Shown one piece after another: positions 45,906 to 57,231 of a stretch of 64,000 nt of DNA. The notes below the pieces were generated by a model. That model ran no database searches. It had not been told where the DNA came from and saw only the letters and a list, made by a program, of their open reading frames with translations. The DNA comes from Tetraselmis striata (Eukaryota; Chlorophyta; Chlorodendrophyceae; Chlorodendrales; Chlorodendraceae). How positions within the stretch are numbered: the stretch's first letter is position 1; each line of letters starts with the position of its first letter. Made by a program: the position numbers and the translations under genes. The stretch lies in assembly GCA_006384855.1 (NCBI GenBank), contig VCJN01001548.1, forward strand, positions 1 to 64,000. The letters are read 5' to 3'.

Positions 45906-45971
45906 GGACTCAAATTTGCACCCCCCAAAAGGGGTACAATATTGAGTTAAGGGGGGTGCAATTTTGAGTCC
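45906..45971. repeat. Hairpin with 21-bp arms
   Basis: GGACTCAAATTTGCACCCCCC (45906-45926) pairs with 45951-45971 with one mismatch around a 24-base loop. AAATGTGCCC and TTTTGACTCAA follow at once and echo the left hairpin at 40988-41040. Confidence 0.85.
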
Positions 45972-46244
45972 AGAAATGTGCCCATTTTGACTCAATAATC
46001 GCCCTTTTTCCCGTGGTGGTGACATCGTCGCCAGCATGGTACCTCATGGTGGAGATCGGCGGGTGGACATGCGGAATGCCCAATGCGAGACAACGCACCG
46101 CCGTCATATACGGCACTGGCCCACCGTGCCCGATACTTATGCTGTACTTTAGGCCCACATGACCCCCGAACAGGTGGATATGATCACATGAGCCACTGTC
46201 ACATGTGGCTGGACGCCCCGGGGATACTCTAACCGCAAGTAGGA

Positions 46245-46270
46245 CGCGCGTACTAAATTTAGTACGCGCG
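46245..46270. repeat. Perfect 26-bp palindrome
   Basis: CGCGCGTACTAAA is followed directly by its exact reverse complement. It lies between the tandem-array region and the non-LTR retrotransposon remains. Confidence 0.95.
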
Positions 46271-46565
46271 CTAGACGAGTAGGAGGACAACTGTCCACGT
46301 ATTATAAGTACTACACCACAAACTCACGTACATTCGAGACAATGCCCGCGTTTTATCAATTGTGCCGACACATGTACTTTGCGGTGCATCGCTATAGCGG
46401 GTGCTATTATGCGGTTGTGTGGATTTGCTTGTAGTACCTGGTAACATTCATTTTATACTGCGCAGGCTAGTAGCGACTATTATCATGTGCTGCAACACTT
46501 CTTTCTACTACCGTTCCGAAATGTTCCGCACACTGCTCGAGGACCGCCATGGTTGGTAGCCTCTG

Positions 46566-48823
46566 TTGCGTTCGGCGATCATGCTTTATGGTCAAGAGTC
46601 CAATCTGTACGTTTTCGACGGCTCCCAACCCAGTCCCTCTCTCCGAATTCCAAGCCGTCGAGGGGTCCGCCAGGGTTGCGTCCTCGGCCTCATCATGTTC
46701 GCCGCCGTCGCTGCCCGAGTGTATGCTCGCATCGCCGCGGCTGCCCCCAGTCACTCAGTGTTGGCAGCCTTCTCTGACGACGCCAACTTGGTCGGCACTG
46801 GTCACGGACTTGCGCTTGCTACGTGGGTGGTCCCGTCCGCTTTTCGCCGCCGTTGGGTTAAGCGTCACCATTCGCAAACGACAGGCGTGTTGTCAGTTTG
46901 GCTCTTCGTCCCCGTTCGGCGCCCTTCCTTTTGGGCGTTTGTTGAATGGTGTTCAGCCTCCTCGACCGGAATCCGGGTGCTTGATGCCCCTGTGGGCTCG
47001 GCCATTTTCGCCCGGGACGTGTTGGACAAAACGGTCGAAAAATTTCACCAATTTGGTTCCCGGCTTATCGGTTTGGCCGACCACTTCCACTCCCACGCTG
47101 CTACTCGTTTGCTGCAAGTTTGCGGCCGTCGTTTCGGCCACCACCTCCGCTCCACGCCTCGGGGCTTGGGTAGCTCTGAGGGGTATGGCGACACTATTAC
47201 GTCCTTCCTGGAAGATGCAGACGCCGCCGCGTTTTAACGCTCGCCGGCATTTGGGGTGTTTGCCTCGACCTCTTGGATACGCCCTCCATGCGCACGCCGC
47301 TGTCCCCCCCGGTCCAATTTGGGGTCCTCGGCATTGGCGATAATGTGGTCTCCCACATCGGCGCTGCCGCCCTTTTGGTTGGCCAAGCTGTGACTTTCCT
47401 CCGTGCTCAACACGCCACCCTGAGCGACGCCGGCGCGTTCCTGTCCGAGCCGTCAGGTGTACCCGGCCCTCATAGCCGCCACCTCGTTGGGGCGTCCTCG
47501 ATTCACAAGGCTTTGGCCACCCAGCGTTGGAGCCCGATGCCGGCGGCAACGTGTCGGCGCCGATGTGGGTTGTCGAGCTTCGCGCTGCTCATACCCGTGT
47601 TGTTGACGAGTGTGGAGACGCGGCGCTCGAGGGTCTAGCGGGGCCGTTGGCCTCTGCCCTAAAGATGCTCCCCTCCAAGCGCTCTCACGTTTCCCGTGCC
47701 GACTGCTCGGCCGCTGGGGCTGAGCCGGCGTCTGCGATGCGCTCGGCGGCCGACCTCCAAGCTATCCCGCATTACTCGGACTTCCCCTTGCACTCCATGC
47801 GGAAAGTCCAAGAAACCCCGAGCCACCGCATTCACACGGTCCGCTTCGCAAAGCTTGCTGCGCGTATGCCTACAGGCGGCCCTGACAGTAACCGCTTCCG
47901 GGGCCGCCTCTTACGCGCTGCGACAGCGTTCCTAGTGACTGTTCCTCCAAGTGAGGGTCGCCCTGGTGAAGTCCGTGAGCGTTCCCCTGAGTACTACGAT
48001 TCCATGTTCCGCGTTGCCGCTTGCCGCCCATTTGGCCTTCCGGCGGCTCCTGTCCTCTCCCTTGGCGAGCCATGCCCTTGTGCTTTTTGCTCCTTCTCGG
48101 TACATACAAGGCATGCTGGCCCGTTTTGATGAAGTTGGCGTGGAATTCACTCCTTCAGCTTGGGCGGTCGCGTACGCTGATCACGTGGCACGTGGCTCTG
48201 GGTTGGGCAGTGATCACGAGTGGGCGGCACATGGCCTTTCCGACGTGTGCCACGACGTGAAGTCCGCCATGGGCGTGGGTGTCCAGATCCTCACGGACCC
48301 GTCGGTGCTTGTTTCTCTTCCGAAGGGCAGCGACGGCCGGCCGGCCGATGTTGGGCTTTTTGGGTATGGTGGTATCCGCGGGAACACGGTTGCTCTCGAT
48401 ACCACCATTGCCCCTATCCTCGGCATGTCAAGCTCGGATCCAATGACTGCATTGCGGGATGCAGAGCGCCACAAAATCCAAAAGTATGACGAGGGTGTCC
48501 GAAACGCCGCCGGCATGCTTCGCTTTGTTCCTTTCGCCGTTTCCGAGTTCGGCTCGCTGGCCCCGCACGCTGAGGCCTTCTTGGTGGAGCTCGCGAAAGC
48601 TAGCCACACACACACACACTGGCCGAAAAATCTCCAGCTCGTGTCTGCGTGGCGCCGCCGTTTCTCCTTGCTCATCAACATGGCACATGCAGATAACGTT
48701 CTTGGCGGGGTCGCGGCCGCGCGCACGGCACGTGATGGTGCTCCTGCGCATGCGTCGCGTCGCTCCTCGGCATGTGTTGCTATGACCCGGGTCATTGGTT
48801 GCAAGCGTACTCGCCGCGGGTGA
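46566..48823 (+). pseudogene. Non-LTR retrotransposon: RT plus endonuclease region
   Basis: The reverse transcriptase part (46566-47237) shows SRRGVRQGCVLGLIMFAA (about 46650) and the catalytic AFSDDANLVG (about 46767), both typical of LINE-type enzymes. The message continues in two other frames (47527-48129, then 47951-48823), ending in a segment with DGRPADVGLFGYGG, VALDTTIAPILG and HKIQKYDEGVRNAAGMLRFV. That order (R-P-A-D, A-L-D-x-T, K-x-x-K-Y) matches, as I recall, restriction-like endonuclease regions at the C-terminus of some early-branching LINEs. At least two frame changes make it dead. The 3' end may reach about 49080. Confidence 0.65.
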
Positions 48824-50673
48824 TGGCCTACCCCGGGGCGGTGGTCCCCATTGGTTTCATGTTCCCCTTTCGGTCTTTCTGGTCGTTCCTTGACTTCAGT
48901 GCTTCCCTTGACCCTTTGGTTCCTGGCAGCTTGGCGACTTCGTGGTTCCCTTGGCTCTTCCTTGGTTCTTGGCTCCCTAGCCTCCTACTCGACCTTGCTT
49001 TCATGCTTATGTCTCTCTTTCGCTGGCAACTTTTCATAGTAACTGTTCGTTCTGTTTGTAGTGCGCATATGTAAAAGCCCTTATGTAAAAAGGGGCGTAA
49101 TTAACATGTGCTGCCGGATCCTTATGCTGTAGTGCATACGAGTATGATTGCGTCACCCGCCTGAAAGGAGTTATGACGTGCTTGCCAGGCTGGCGTCCTT
49201 GCGGCACACATGACGCCCCGGCGCTACGATTTTTGCCCGGACTCCACAGGGGCGTCATGACTTTGTTACACGAGGTTCCTCCGCAACATATGTTGGTTAG
49301 CTGTCGCGGCGGCGAGCGGGCGGCGGCTGCGTGACGGCCGGTCCACCGTCTATGTAAAAAGACTTCCCCATCGCCGCGCGGCCTCATGCAATGCCTCGCA
49401 AGGCACCATCAAACACTCCTCTCTCACCCCCCCCCCCCCCCTCTCACCCCCCAAGCGGCAGCTACAGTCCTGCCGTGGTCTTCAGTCGCATTCGCCATGC
49501 CAATACCGGTCTGATGGCCCGATTGAAGGCCGGACAGACGGCAGCAGCCCGTCGTTCCGTCGCAGGATGCGATGTCACCCTCGACGGCGTGCTGGCTATT
49601 ACCACGGCAGTCACGGCTTGATCAGCGTGCCAGCATGCTCAAATGCCGAGCAGCGGTCAAGCATGTGGACAAGAGCTCGCCGCACTTGTGCAATCGTCGA
49701 CTGCGCCGGCGGATCATGCTGACAACTGTGCTGCAGAACCGCCAGCGCAGCCGAATGTGCCGGGCAGCGCATCGTCGGCAAGCGAGAGCTGCTCTGTCCC
49801 TCCTGCCCCGTCTGCTCGTCCGACCGGCAACAAAAAGCTGCCCCACGGCCCCTTGTTGACTTTATGTATGTCATCTTATGCATTACTTCCTTCTTGCAAC
49901 CGTCAAGCGCAGCATCGAAAAGAGAGGTCAGCGCGAGATCCGGCCAGCAATGGCCGACACAATGGCCGAGTACCTACGGGGCGGGCGGTTCTCGTAGGGG
50001 CGGCGGAGGCTGCCCCACAGTAATCCACCCCGAAGCACCGTCCCGAGCGCTACGGACCCAAGCCCGTCATACTCCTCCCGATGTTGACCACCTCCGCACG
50101 GTTGCTGCGACATTCCTCGGCCGACATGCCTCAGCCGCGGTCCGCCGATGCTACCTGCATCTCGCCCGCCTGAGCTCTTGCGTTAGGATCCCCAAGGGGG
50201 ATAGAGGGGGACATGCATGCATGCATCACCCCCCCCCCCCTCCCCCGTCCGCGTGTCGTCGCTCCGTGGTGGGCAGGCCGATCTTGCTCGCCCACACGCC
50301 TCTTGCCTCCGCGCAGCGCACCTCGTCGTTGTAGTCGCCCGTCCAGGGTCAGACCGAGATGGCTGCTACCCGACTCCTCCAGCTGCTACCCGACTCCTCC
50401 CGCTGCATGGCTGCGACTCCCTCAGGGCGCTCCGGCTCCTGTCTCATGGCTCCTAACAAGTCGCTGCCATACCCGGCCTCTCCGCCCCCCAACGCCCGCC
50501 CCGCCTTTACGCCGGGCTCGCCGTCTTCTCGCCCTCGCCGCCCTCGCCCGTTCTCAAGGGGCGGCTGAGGTTTCCCGGGTGTTCCGAACGGGTCGACCGC
50601 ACAGCGCCCCCGAACACTTCGTTGTACTAGGCCGGGATTCGAGTGATTCATTGGTGGGACACATACGGGTAGT

Positions 50674-50706
<33 letters not shown>

Positions 50707-51189
50707 CGCATGATATTCTGCAGGTCGGTCGCGGGTCGTGCCGAGGGACGAGAACACGATTTTATTTCGAACATGCATCGCGAGTATGCTTCCCCTGTCC
50801 GAATCGTACAGACCCCCTCCGCACACGTAGGCGGATCTCGGAGAGGCGGACGCAAGGCCGAGGTCGTACAATAATTATTTTTATTACCAGGCCCCCGTAT
50901 GTACAAGGCTGCTATCCGGCGGCGCCAGCAGGCGCTACCGGGACGACGAGTATTATTTGAAAAGCCCGGCGAAGGGCTCCCCGGTCGTCGCAGGATCCAA
51001 GGACCCGCCACAACCGGCCGCTCCGCTCAGCCCCCTGCCGCATCCAGCCGGGAACGGGTCTTAGGGGCTACTTGCGCCCACCACGTGGAGGTGGGGGTGA
51101 TGCCGCCGGGCATGCCGCACTTAGGATCCTCCGCGCCTGGTGGGAGCGCCCACCAGGAGCGCCCTTGCTCATGACAGAGTTGCGGAAAC
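48824..51189. other. No supported gene; retroelement-like debris
   Basis: Frames such as 49391-49621, 49643-50023 and 50213-50713 are Pro/Ser/Arg-rich and may be remnants of a gag, but no motif supports this. C runs lie at about 49427-49441 and 50228-50239, and a 31-bp G run at 50673-50703. Confidence 0.35.
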
Positions 51190-51760
51190 TGTGGTTCATC
51201 TTCGACACCAAGGCATATCCATTCGCACGCGCAAGGTCAGGACCACGGCGAACATCTGCGGCAACCGAGTCAACGCGAGATCGACTACGACGACCAGGCG
51301 TTCAACCTCCGCCACTTCGACCACCTCGAAAACATTTGGGGTCGCTACACCATCGACCGCTTCGCTGCGAAGGAAAACGCGCGTCTCCTGCGCTACAACT
51401 CCCGGTAGCGCGAACCCATGCAGTGAGGCCACCGACAGCCTGCGCCTTTTTGACGGCGCATGGCGATGTGAGCACAACTCCCCCCCCCCCCCCCCCCCCC
51501 GGGGGCCTCATCGACTATCTCGTCATCAAACTCCACATCACCGTCGCGGCAGCCACCGTTATCGTGCCCTACTAGCTGGGCAGGAGCCGGCACCAACGCC
51601 TTTCGGAGATGGCGTCCCAAGTGGCTGTCTTCCCACCCTCCCCGGACGTCTTCGCGCCCGGTCGCCTCGGCGTGCGCGACGGCGTCGGTCCTCCCAAGTG
51701 GCCCATGGTCGCCTTTCGGCTCCCAATCCGGGCTCGGTGCCACAACACTTCCCGCGGTAA
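51190..51760 (+). pseudogene. Retroelement module after RNase H, fragment
   Basis: One frame near 51270-51400 reads REIDYDDQAFNLRHFDHL and then WGRYTIDRFAAKENARLL. After a C run, 51505-51750 reads GGLIDYLVIKLHITVAAATV and PDVFAPGRLGVRDGVGPPKW. This resembles the segment that follows RNase H in DIRS-type and related retroelements (TVDRFA...N, then an alpha/beta part). Stops interrupt it. No reverse transcriptase was found next to it. Confidence 0.45.
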
Positions 51761-53479
51761 CCCGTACAACATTTCGTGATCCGAATAAGGTATGAATAAT
51801 CAGTCTGCGAGCCGCACCCCCGCGCCGCGGGATCTGCGTCGCCGCCCAAGGTAGTACCCGCCCGGCACTGCGGGCGGCGCATCATGCATCTTCTAGCACA
51901 CCCTCGTCCAGCCCACAAGCTCCCGCCCACCCCGTAGCCCTACCTCCTGCCCCCTTCGAGGACACATGGCGATCATGGCTGGCTCGGGGCGCGTGCATGT
52001 CCCGGGACAGCGGCTAAGAGGTCCACCCTCGCGACTGCCGCCCGATTGACCACTCCCATAAGGGATTCGCGTTTTGCAAACACCGTACGTCATGAGGGCC
52101 GAGACCGCTCAGATAGAAAGGCAGGTTAGTCAAAATAGAAGGCTTAGAAGTGTTTTTTGTTCCCTAGCTCGTCCGACCGAGCACGTGCCATCGGTGCGAA
52201 GTTTATGGTGGGGGCGGCGCTCAGATCGGTTGTTGCGGGGTCGCCATGGAGATCCCGCATCCCGCCGTCTGCGCGGCTGTAGCGCTCACGCGCCGCCCAC
52301 CATCGCCGCAAAAACAGGTACTGCCGGCGCTAAGGGCGGCCTCAGTTTCCGTGCGTGGTTGGCACTCGGGGGCTTGCTAGAGGCTAGAGCATGGGCAATA
52401 GGCCGCGCGATGTGCGCGTCGCGCTGCCGCAGGTGCACACTGTACCAACGGCGCAAACCGCATATCGGATCATAAATTCGGTCAGTTTTCGCAATGTGGT
52501 AAGGGTTACCGCGGGAAGTGATGTGCGCCCGGCCCCAGCTTCCTAACCGCCCACCGGCTGCCCCTCGGGCTGGCCATCGCCCTCCCGGGTTGTGCCCTAA
52601 GATCGAGCTAGAAAAACCACACATCCCCTTCCTTGTGAAATGGTTACCAGTACAAGTAGCGGTTCCTTCTGCCTGGCGTGCACTGCGCGCTTTCGTCTGC
52701 GACGCGCCAATCCATGTGGCACGCATGCGACGCGCGCAGCTACACATCGTTACACGTACGGGCGTGGACTGCGGCAGTGCGGACCCACCACGGCACTTGA
52801 ATTATACGTAGGAAACTGCCGTGACAAAGCACTGTCAACCCCAACACTACATCGCTGTGAGTCGGCCCCTCTTGAAATAGTATTCTGTAAAGCTAGCGGA
52901 CTCTCTGCTGTGCCCATCTTCCATCTTTGCGCCTCGCCTACCATCTGCCGGGCCGCGTCCATCCCTCTCTCCCTCATTTCGTGCTTTATGCCCTTGCGGG
53001 TTGCCGACATGCTCCCGCCTTAGAAAACAATGCAACACAAGCCAAGGCGCCTTTTCGGCAGACCACGCAGCCCCTCCATTTAAAACTCGTCGGGAATTGC
53101 CACGCCCGGAAGTTAGCAGAAGTACTGTGAATGTACTATTTCAGTTATCTGAATCTCACGGGCCATGGTATGTGATTGAATTCTGCCCGGGAGCCACGTG
53201 GCACGCCAATTTGTTTTGGGTCCTTGGTACATCTTGCCCGCATTTTTTACGTTTCCGTGAAGTGTAGTTACCGGAAGGGCATCAGCGATAACTAGCGCGC
53301 GTCGTATCGAACGGGTCGTCTACCCGGCGGCGGGTATTAGATTGAAAATAATTTCACAGTTGAGTCTGGAATTGCCAAAAAGGTCGCGCATGTTGTAGTA
53401 CACCGTCAAGAGCCGAAATTGGCAAGAGGGTGTAGTGAAAACGTGGAGGGAAAACGGGGTCGGGGGGGGGGGGGGGGGG
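51761..53479. other. No supported gene
   Basis: No motif, splice structure or clear repeat could be assigned. The word GTTGAGTCTGGAATTGCCA near 53356 resembles text just inside the terminal repeats of the gag-YR family. A run of 18 G (53462-53479) directly abuts the terminal repeat of copy B. Confidence 0.35.
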
Positions 53480-53668
53480 CGCTGCGTGACACGCAGCGAT
53501 ATTGGAAGATGACACGCTCAGTTGTTATGGCTGCTTTTATGTCTACTCGTGCTGCACCCAAGAAGGCGCAAAGATAGGGGAACTAGTAACCCGTACACTA
53601 AGCAGCACCGCGGTAGCCGAAAAAGCGGTTAGGAAAGATGCAATGGAAACCCCATAAACGAGTTTAGA
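53480..53668 (-). repeat. Terminal repeat of copy B, left
   Basis: It opens with the 8-bp stem CGCTGCGT-GAC-ACGCAGCG and ends GGAAACCCCATAAACGAG followed by TTTAG. It aligns with 56006-56200 and 2466-2649. Confidence 0.75.
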
Positions 53669-53689
53669 ACATTTTAAAGTTGAGTGTGG

Positions 53690-54840
53690 TTTTGCCAGTG
53701 GGGAGGGAACGGAGAGAGCGGTAGATTGACGAAGAAGGGGTCGCGCCTAGTCACGAAGGGGGCACCGGGTCGGCCACCGCTGCAGAGTCTTGTTGGACTT
53801 GGAAGTGGCGGAGGGGTGCGATGTGACCGAGGAAGAACCACGTGCCATGCGAAGGAGGGATGTTGGGGTCGATGTAGTCCAGAACGATGTCGGAGTTAGT
53901 GGCCCAGCCGCCTTGGTAGCGGATGTGGGACAGTGGGGCTCCGATGGCGTTTTATAGCGGCATATGCTGCTCCCTTGCGAAGGCTGTAGTGTGAGCTCCA
54001 GAAAGCGCCGGCGAGGGGAGACAGCACCGACAAGATGAACGGCCGTAGAGAGCCAGTCCGACATTGTCGCGGCATTCCAAGACTTGGAATGCTCGCTCGG
54101 GGTAAGCGCCCACAAGTTTATGTCGGCCAAGCAAGGCAACATGGACCAGGGGGGCAGACAGTACGTGGTCGACTAGCGCGTCCCTTCTCGCGGTACACAT
54201 GCATGGTGATGTGGTACTCGTCGAGCTGCACGTCCCGCACTCGGCAGGATACGCAGGAAGTCCCACGGCAAAGCACATGAAGTTGAGGGCTCGGAAGTCG
54301 TACTGACACTCGGGGAGGGGAGCAAACACAATTAGCTCCGCGCGCTCGACAAAGACGTAAGTTAGCGACATTATCAGGCGGAGGGACTCGCAAAGGGGAA
54401 GCCTCCGCGCGGCGTTGCCTTAGCAGCAAGCCACGACGGGCGGCAGCAAGGTGCAGGCTGACCTTGGCGATGGGGTCGAGGTTGTGTAGCTCAAAGAATG
54501 TGTTGATTGCTGACAGGGATGGTTGTAACGACTTATACTCAACGTGACCCCGCTCACCAATCCAAGCGACGTACCGGACGACAGTAGCAATGGTGGCCTC
54601 CAACGGGTTGATGTTCTCGGAGTAGTGGCAAAACTCCGCGAACTAAGACAGTTTGCCGACGTAGCTCTTGAGCGTTTGAGCAGTGAGGGAGCTGTAGAAT
54701 AGGTCCCAGCTCGTCTGAGCCAAACGCTTATTGCATACGAGACCGGAGTGAAGCAGCCCAAGGGGCGACAAGTTCGTGCTCGTTAATTCTTTAAGTACGG
54801 CGCTTGGTCGGCGGAGTAAAACATGGGGCCGGTTCATGCT
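53690..54840 (-). pseudogene. Tyrosine recombinase of copy B, frameshifted
   Basis: The N-terminal helical domain is seen in pieces between 54840 and 54420, the SCRVRDVQLDEYHITMHVYRE segment at about 54250, and a C-terminal part reading APLSHIRYQGGWATNSDIVL then DYIDP (about 53940-53860). The latter fits the end of the catalytic domain in retroelement recombinases (hydrophobic-GGW-x-S...DYI). Several frame changes separate these parts. Confidence 0.6.
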
Positions 54841-55249
54841 AGCAAAATATTCGGGGCGGCGATTAGATTGCCGGCGGTTGGCCGGTAATCGCTGGACGGA
54901 TTGACAATAGCTTCAGTACGGGCTTGCATGGCAAGGTTCAAGTAGGAGGGCCGCCCCGCGCGCCCGTCGCACTCGTAGCGTCTGTCACGCGCGTAACGTA
55001 CACGTGCGAAGCTTGGTAGTTGCGAACCAGGTGTAACAACCAACGAACGCCGCCGCGATGAAATCGTACGGGAGGCGGATTGTTGCGCCGCCATGTGCAG
55101 GTGTGCGGATGGTTGAGTCGCACTCGGCTATAGCTGTAAGAAGAGCCACACCGAAGAAGGTCTAAATGAAGTATGTAAGGTGGGAGGGTCCGGTCCGGAC
55201 ACATGGCGCTCATCTCGCCGTTGAGGTGCTGGGGTTCGCCGTGCGGCGG

Positions 55250-55902
55250 TCACCGAAAGGTTACCTCGCAATGCACCAGCAACTCCGACAAAAGGCGCCC
55301 CACACCGTCACTCGAGCTCACCTTCGCGGACGCGCCCGCGACTGCCGCCACGCCCACGCCCACGCCCACGCCCACGCCCACGCCCACGCCCACGCCGGCG
55401 TCCTGCGAACGATGCTGCCACCAGAGTGCAACCATGTGGGCTCCGAAACACGACATTCAAAGATACTCCTCCTAGGCCGGCAGACGCGGATCATTCTGCT
55501 CGAGCTACTCGTTCGTCAAATCGGTACTCAGGGGAAAGAGCCCATGCACTCCGTTGACCGGTCGAACGGCCTCGTAACCAGACTATGCTCGCTGCAGTAG
55601 CTCTGGCACCGCGAGGTACTAGTCGACCTCGTCACTCACGGATTTTGCTGGACACGGCCGCTCTGGGTGCTCTAGCATGTTGGGGCGCTCTGCGGCTCCC
55701 TGGCTGCCTATCGGCTGTCCCGCGACGCGCTGCCCGGAACCAAAGCCATGCGCTCCGTCTCTATCAACAACACAGTCACGAGCCACCACTTGAGCTAACC
55801 CTCTTGCAAGCTCACGCATCAATGTAGATTGGGCCTTCATGTTTGCTTGTAGATATTCAAGCGTTGGCTCAACGCCAAGTTCTTTCCATCTTGCATGGTG
55901 AC
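55250..55902 (-). pseudogene. gag-like frame of copy B with RG repeat expansion
   Basis: It is related to 2385-1470 of copy A (EPTLEYLQANMKAQSTLMRE versus EPTLESLHADVKAQSTLLRE). Downstream, a (GCCCAC)n microsatellite at about 55345-55396 lies where copy A has its RG tail; on the minus strand it would encode a pure Arg-Gly or Gly-Val repeat depending on frame. Confidence 0.5.
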
Positions 55903-56005
55903 GCACGGACGTCCAGATGAGAATTTCACATACGGCTGGTGAGTCGGGTGTGGTCTTGAGCAACCTAGGCTGACCTTGCTCGCAACATGTTGCGAGCCAA
56001 TTAAT

Positions 56006-56200
56006 CGCTGCGTGTAGCGCAACGAAACTGGAAGATGGCAGGCTCAACTGTTTAGGCTCAACATACGGCTGCTTTTATGTCTGCTTTGCTGCATCCAAGA
56101 AGGCGCAACGACAGGGGAACTAGTAACCCCTACACTAAGCACCAACGGTAGCCGGAAAAGCGGTTCGGAAAGGAGGAAACCCCATATAAACGGGTTTAGA
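56006..56200 (-). repeat. Terminal repeat of copy B, right
   Basis: It matches 53480-53668 with a few differences and ends in AAACCCCATATAAACGGGTTT followed by AGA. Its opening stem (CGCTGCGT/GCGCAACG) has partly lost pairing. Confidence 0.75.
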
Positions 56201-56766
56201 ACATTACAGCCCCGTACAGTCGCGGGGGTCGTAGTACCCGTAGTCGTGTCGCCACTTTCGTCCCCGCCATATTGCTACTAATACTACAGCGACTAGTCGC
56301 TACCCGTACTTTACCCGTGCTGATGATGCTGATGATGAGATCTGCTGCTGGTGCCGATGAGCGCAGGGCGCGCTGGCGGCCGGCGGGTGTTTTTTTCGCA
56401 CCCGGGCGGACAGGACTAGTTGGCAAAAGTTGTGAAACCCTTGCTGTATGGCAGGGTCTCTACCATCAGCGGGCGGGCGGGGCGTATTTTAAAATATCTA
56501 CGATCTATAGTCGCTACGGCAGCACCCCAACGCCACGACACCGCAACTTGTCTCATTCATTTCGTCTTGTCGCTACCCTGTACATCTGCTCATCTGCGGC
56601 GGCCAGTCTTAGGCAAGGAAACTGGGCAAGCGTGGCACGCGGCACCACGACAAGAAGCGCCCGTCAACCCCAGGCCAAGTTTCAAGCCGTATCGTGAGCT
56701 TGTATCGCGCCGAGTCAGTCGTCGGAAGGCGGCGGATGAAATAAGTACCTGTACGCCGTATATTGC

Positions 56767-57231
56767 GTGGACATGATATCCGTACGACCTAACAAGGACG
56801 CCCGGGCGGCAGTTGGGATGGCAGCTGGGAGAAAGCAGGGGTATCAGCCCAGCACGTCCCTGGCAATGGAGGTTCAGGCCAAGACTCCTGCCACGCACTG
56901 GAAAGCCGGCCTCGAGGACCAGTTCGTATTGAAGGAGGCCTGGCTGCGGGATCTGAACCGCAAGGCGAAGCGCGAAATGGGCGTCCAGGCGGGCGACACT
57001 TACACTCCGGCGGACGAGCTGTTCCTCTCCCACAGCTCACGCCAAGCGAACACGCAGGAGCTGAAGCGCAGGGTGGTATGCGCGCTGAGTGCCGTCAATC
57101 CGGTGCGCAGCCGCCCCTCAGTCCGTCCTGAGCTCCCGACTGCCCCAGCGTCCGATGACTTTACCTTGCAGTTTCGGCTACTCGGGAGCTGGCTGCTGCA
57201 GAGCCACGTGCGGATGATTAGCGCTCAGTAG
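56767..57231 (+). CDS. ORF of 154 codons, unknown
   Basis: ATG at 56767 to TAG at 57231. The composition is protein-like (charged helices such as QFVLKEAWLRDLNRKAKREM), without low complexity. It sits between two patches with related inverted words (GCTACTAATACTAC... near 56273 and ...TAGTAGTAGCG near 57250), suggesting it belongs to a small element. No family was recognised, and no splice signals mark it as an exon. Confidence 0.3.
   Translation: MDMISVRPNKDARAAVGMAAGRKQGYQPSTSLAMEVQAKTPATHWKAGLEDQFVLKEAWLRDLNRKAKREMGVQAGDTYTPADELFLSHSSRQANTQELKRRVVCALSAVNPVRSRPSVRPELPTAPASDDFTLQFRLLGSWLLQSHVRMISAQ

Larger units (their letters stand above)
40988..45971 (-). mobile_element. Candidate element made largely of tandem arrays
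   Basis: Two hairpins with related sequence (TTTTTGAGTC/GACTCAAAAA and GGGCACAT words) mark the left (40988-41040) and right (45906-45971) limits. Between them are a 247-bp tandem pair, a roughly 185-bp five-copy array, a 30-bp six-copy array and a roughly 595-bp unit in two and a part copies. Gag-like minus-strand frames lie near the right end. That these are one element is inference. Confidence 0.35.
53480..56200 (-). mobile_element. gag-YR retroelement, copy B (complete length)
   Basis: This 2.7-kb element lies between direct terminal repeats (53480-53668 and 56006-56200). On the minus strand it carries a broken gag-like frame (55902-55250) and then a broken tyrosine recombinase (54840-53690). 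It matches copy A along its length. With both ends visible, it shows that the family has space for gag and recombinase only: no reverse transcriptase, RNase H or integrase was seen. Confidence 0.7.
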
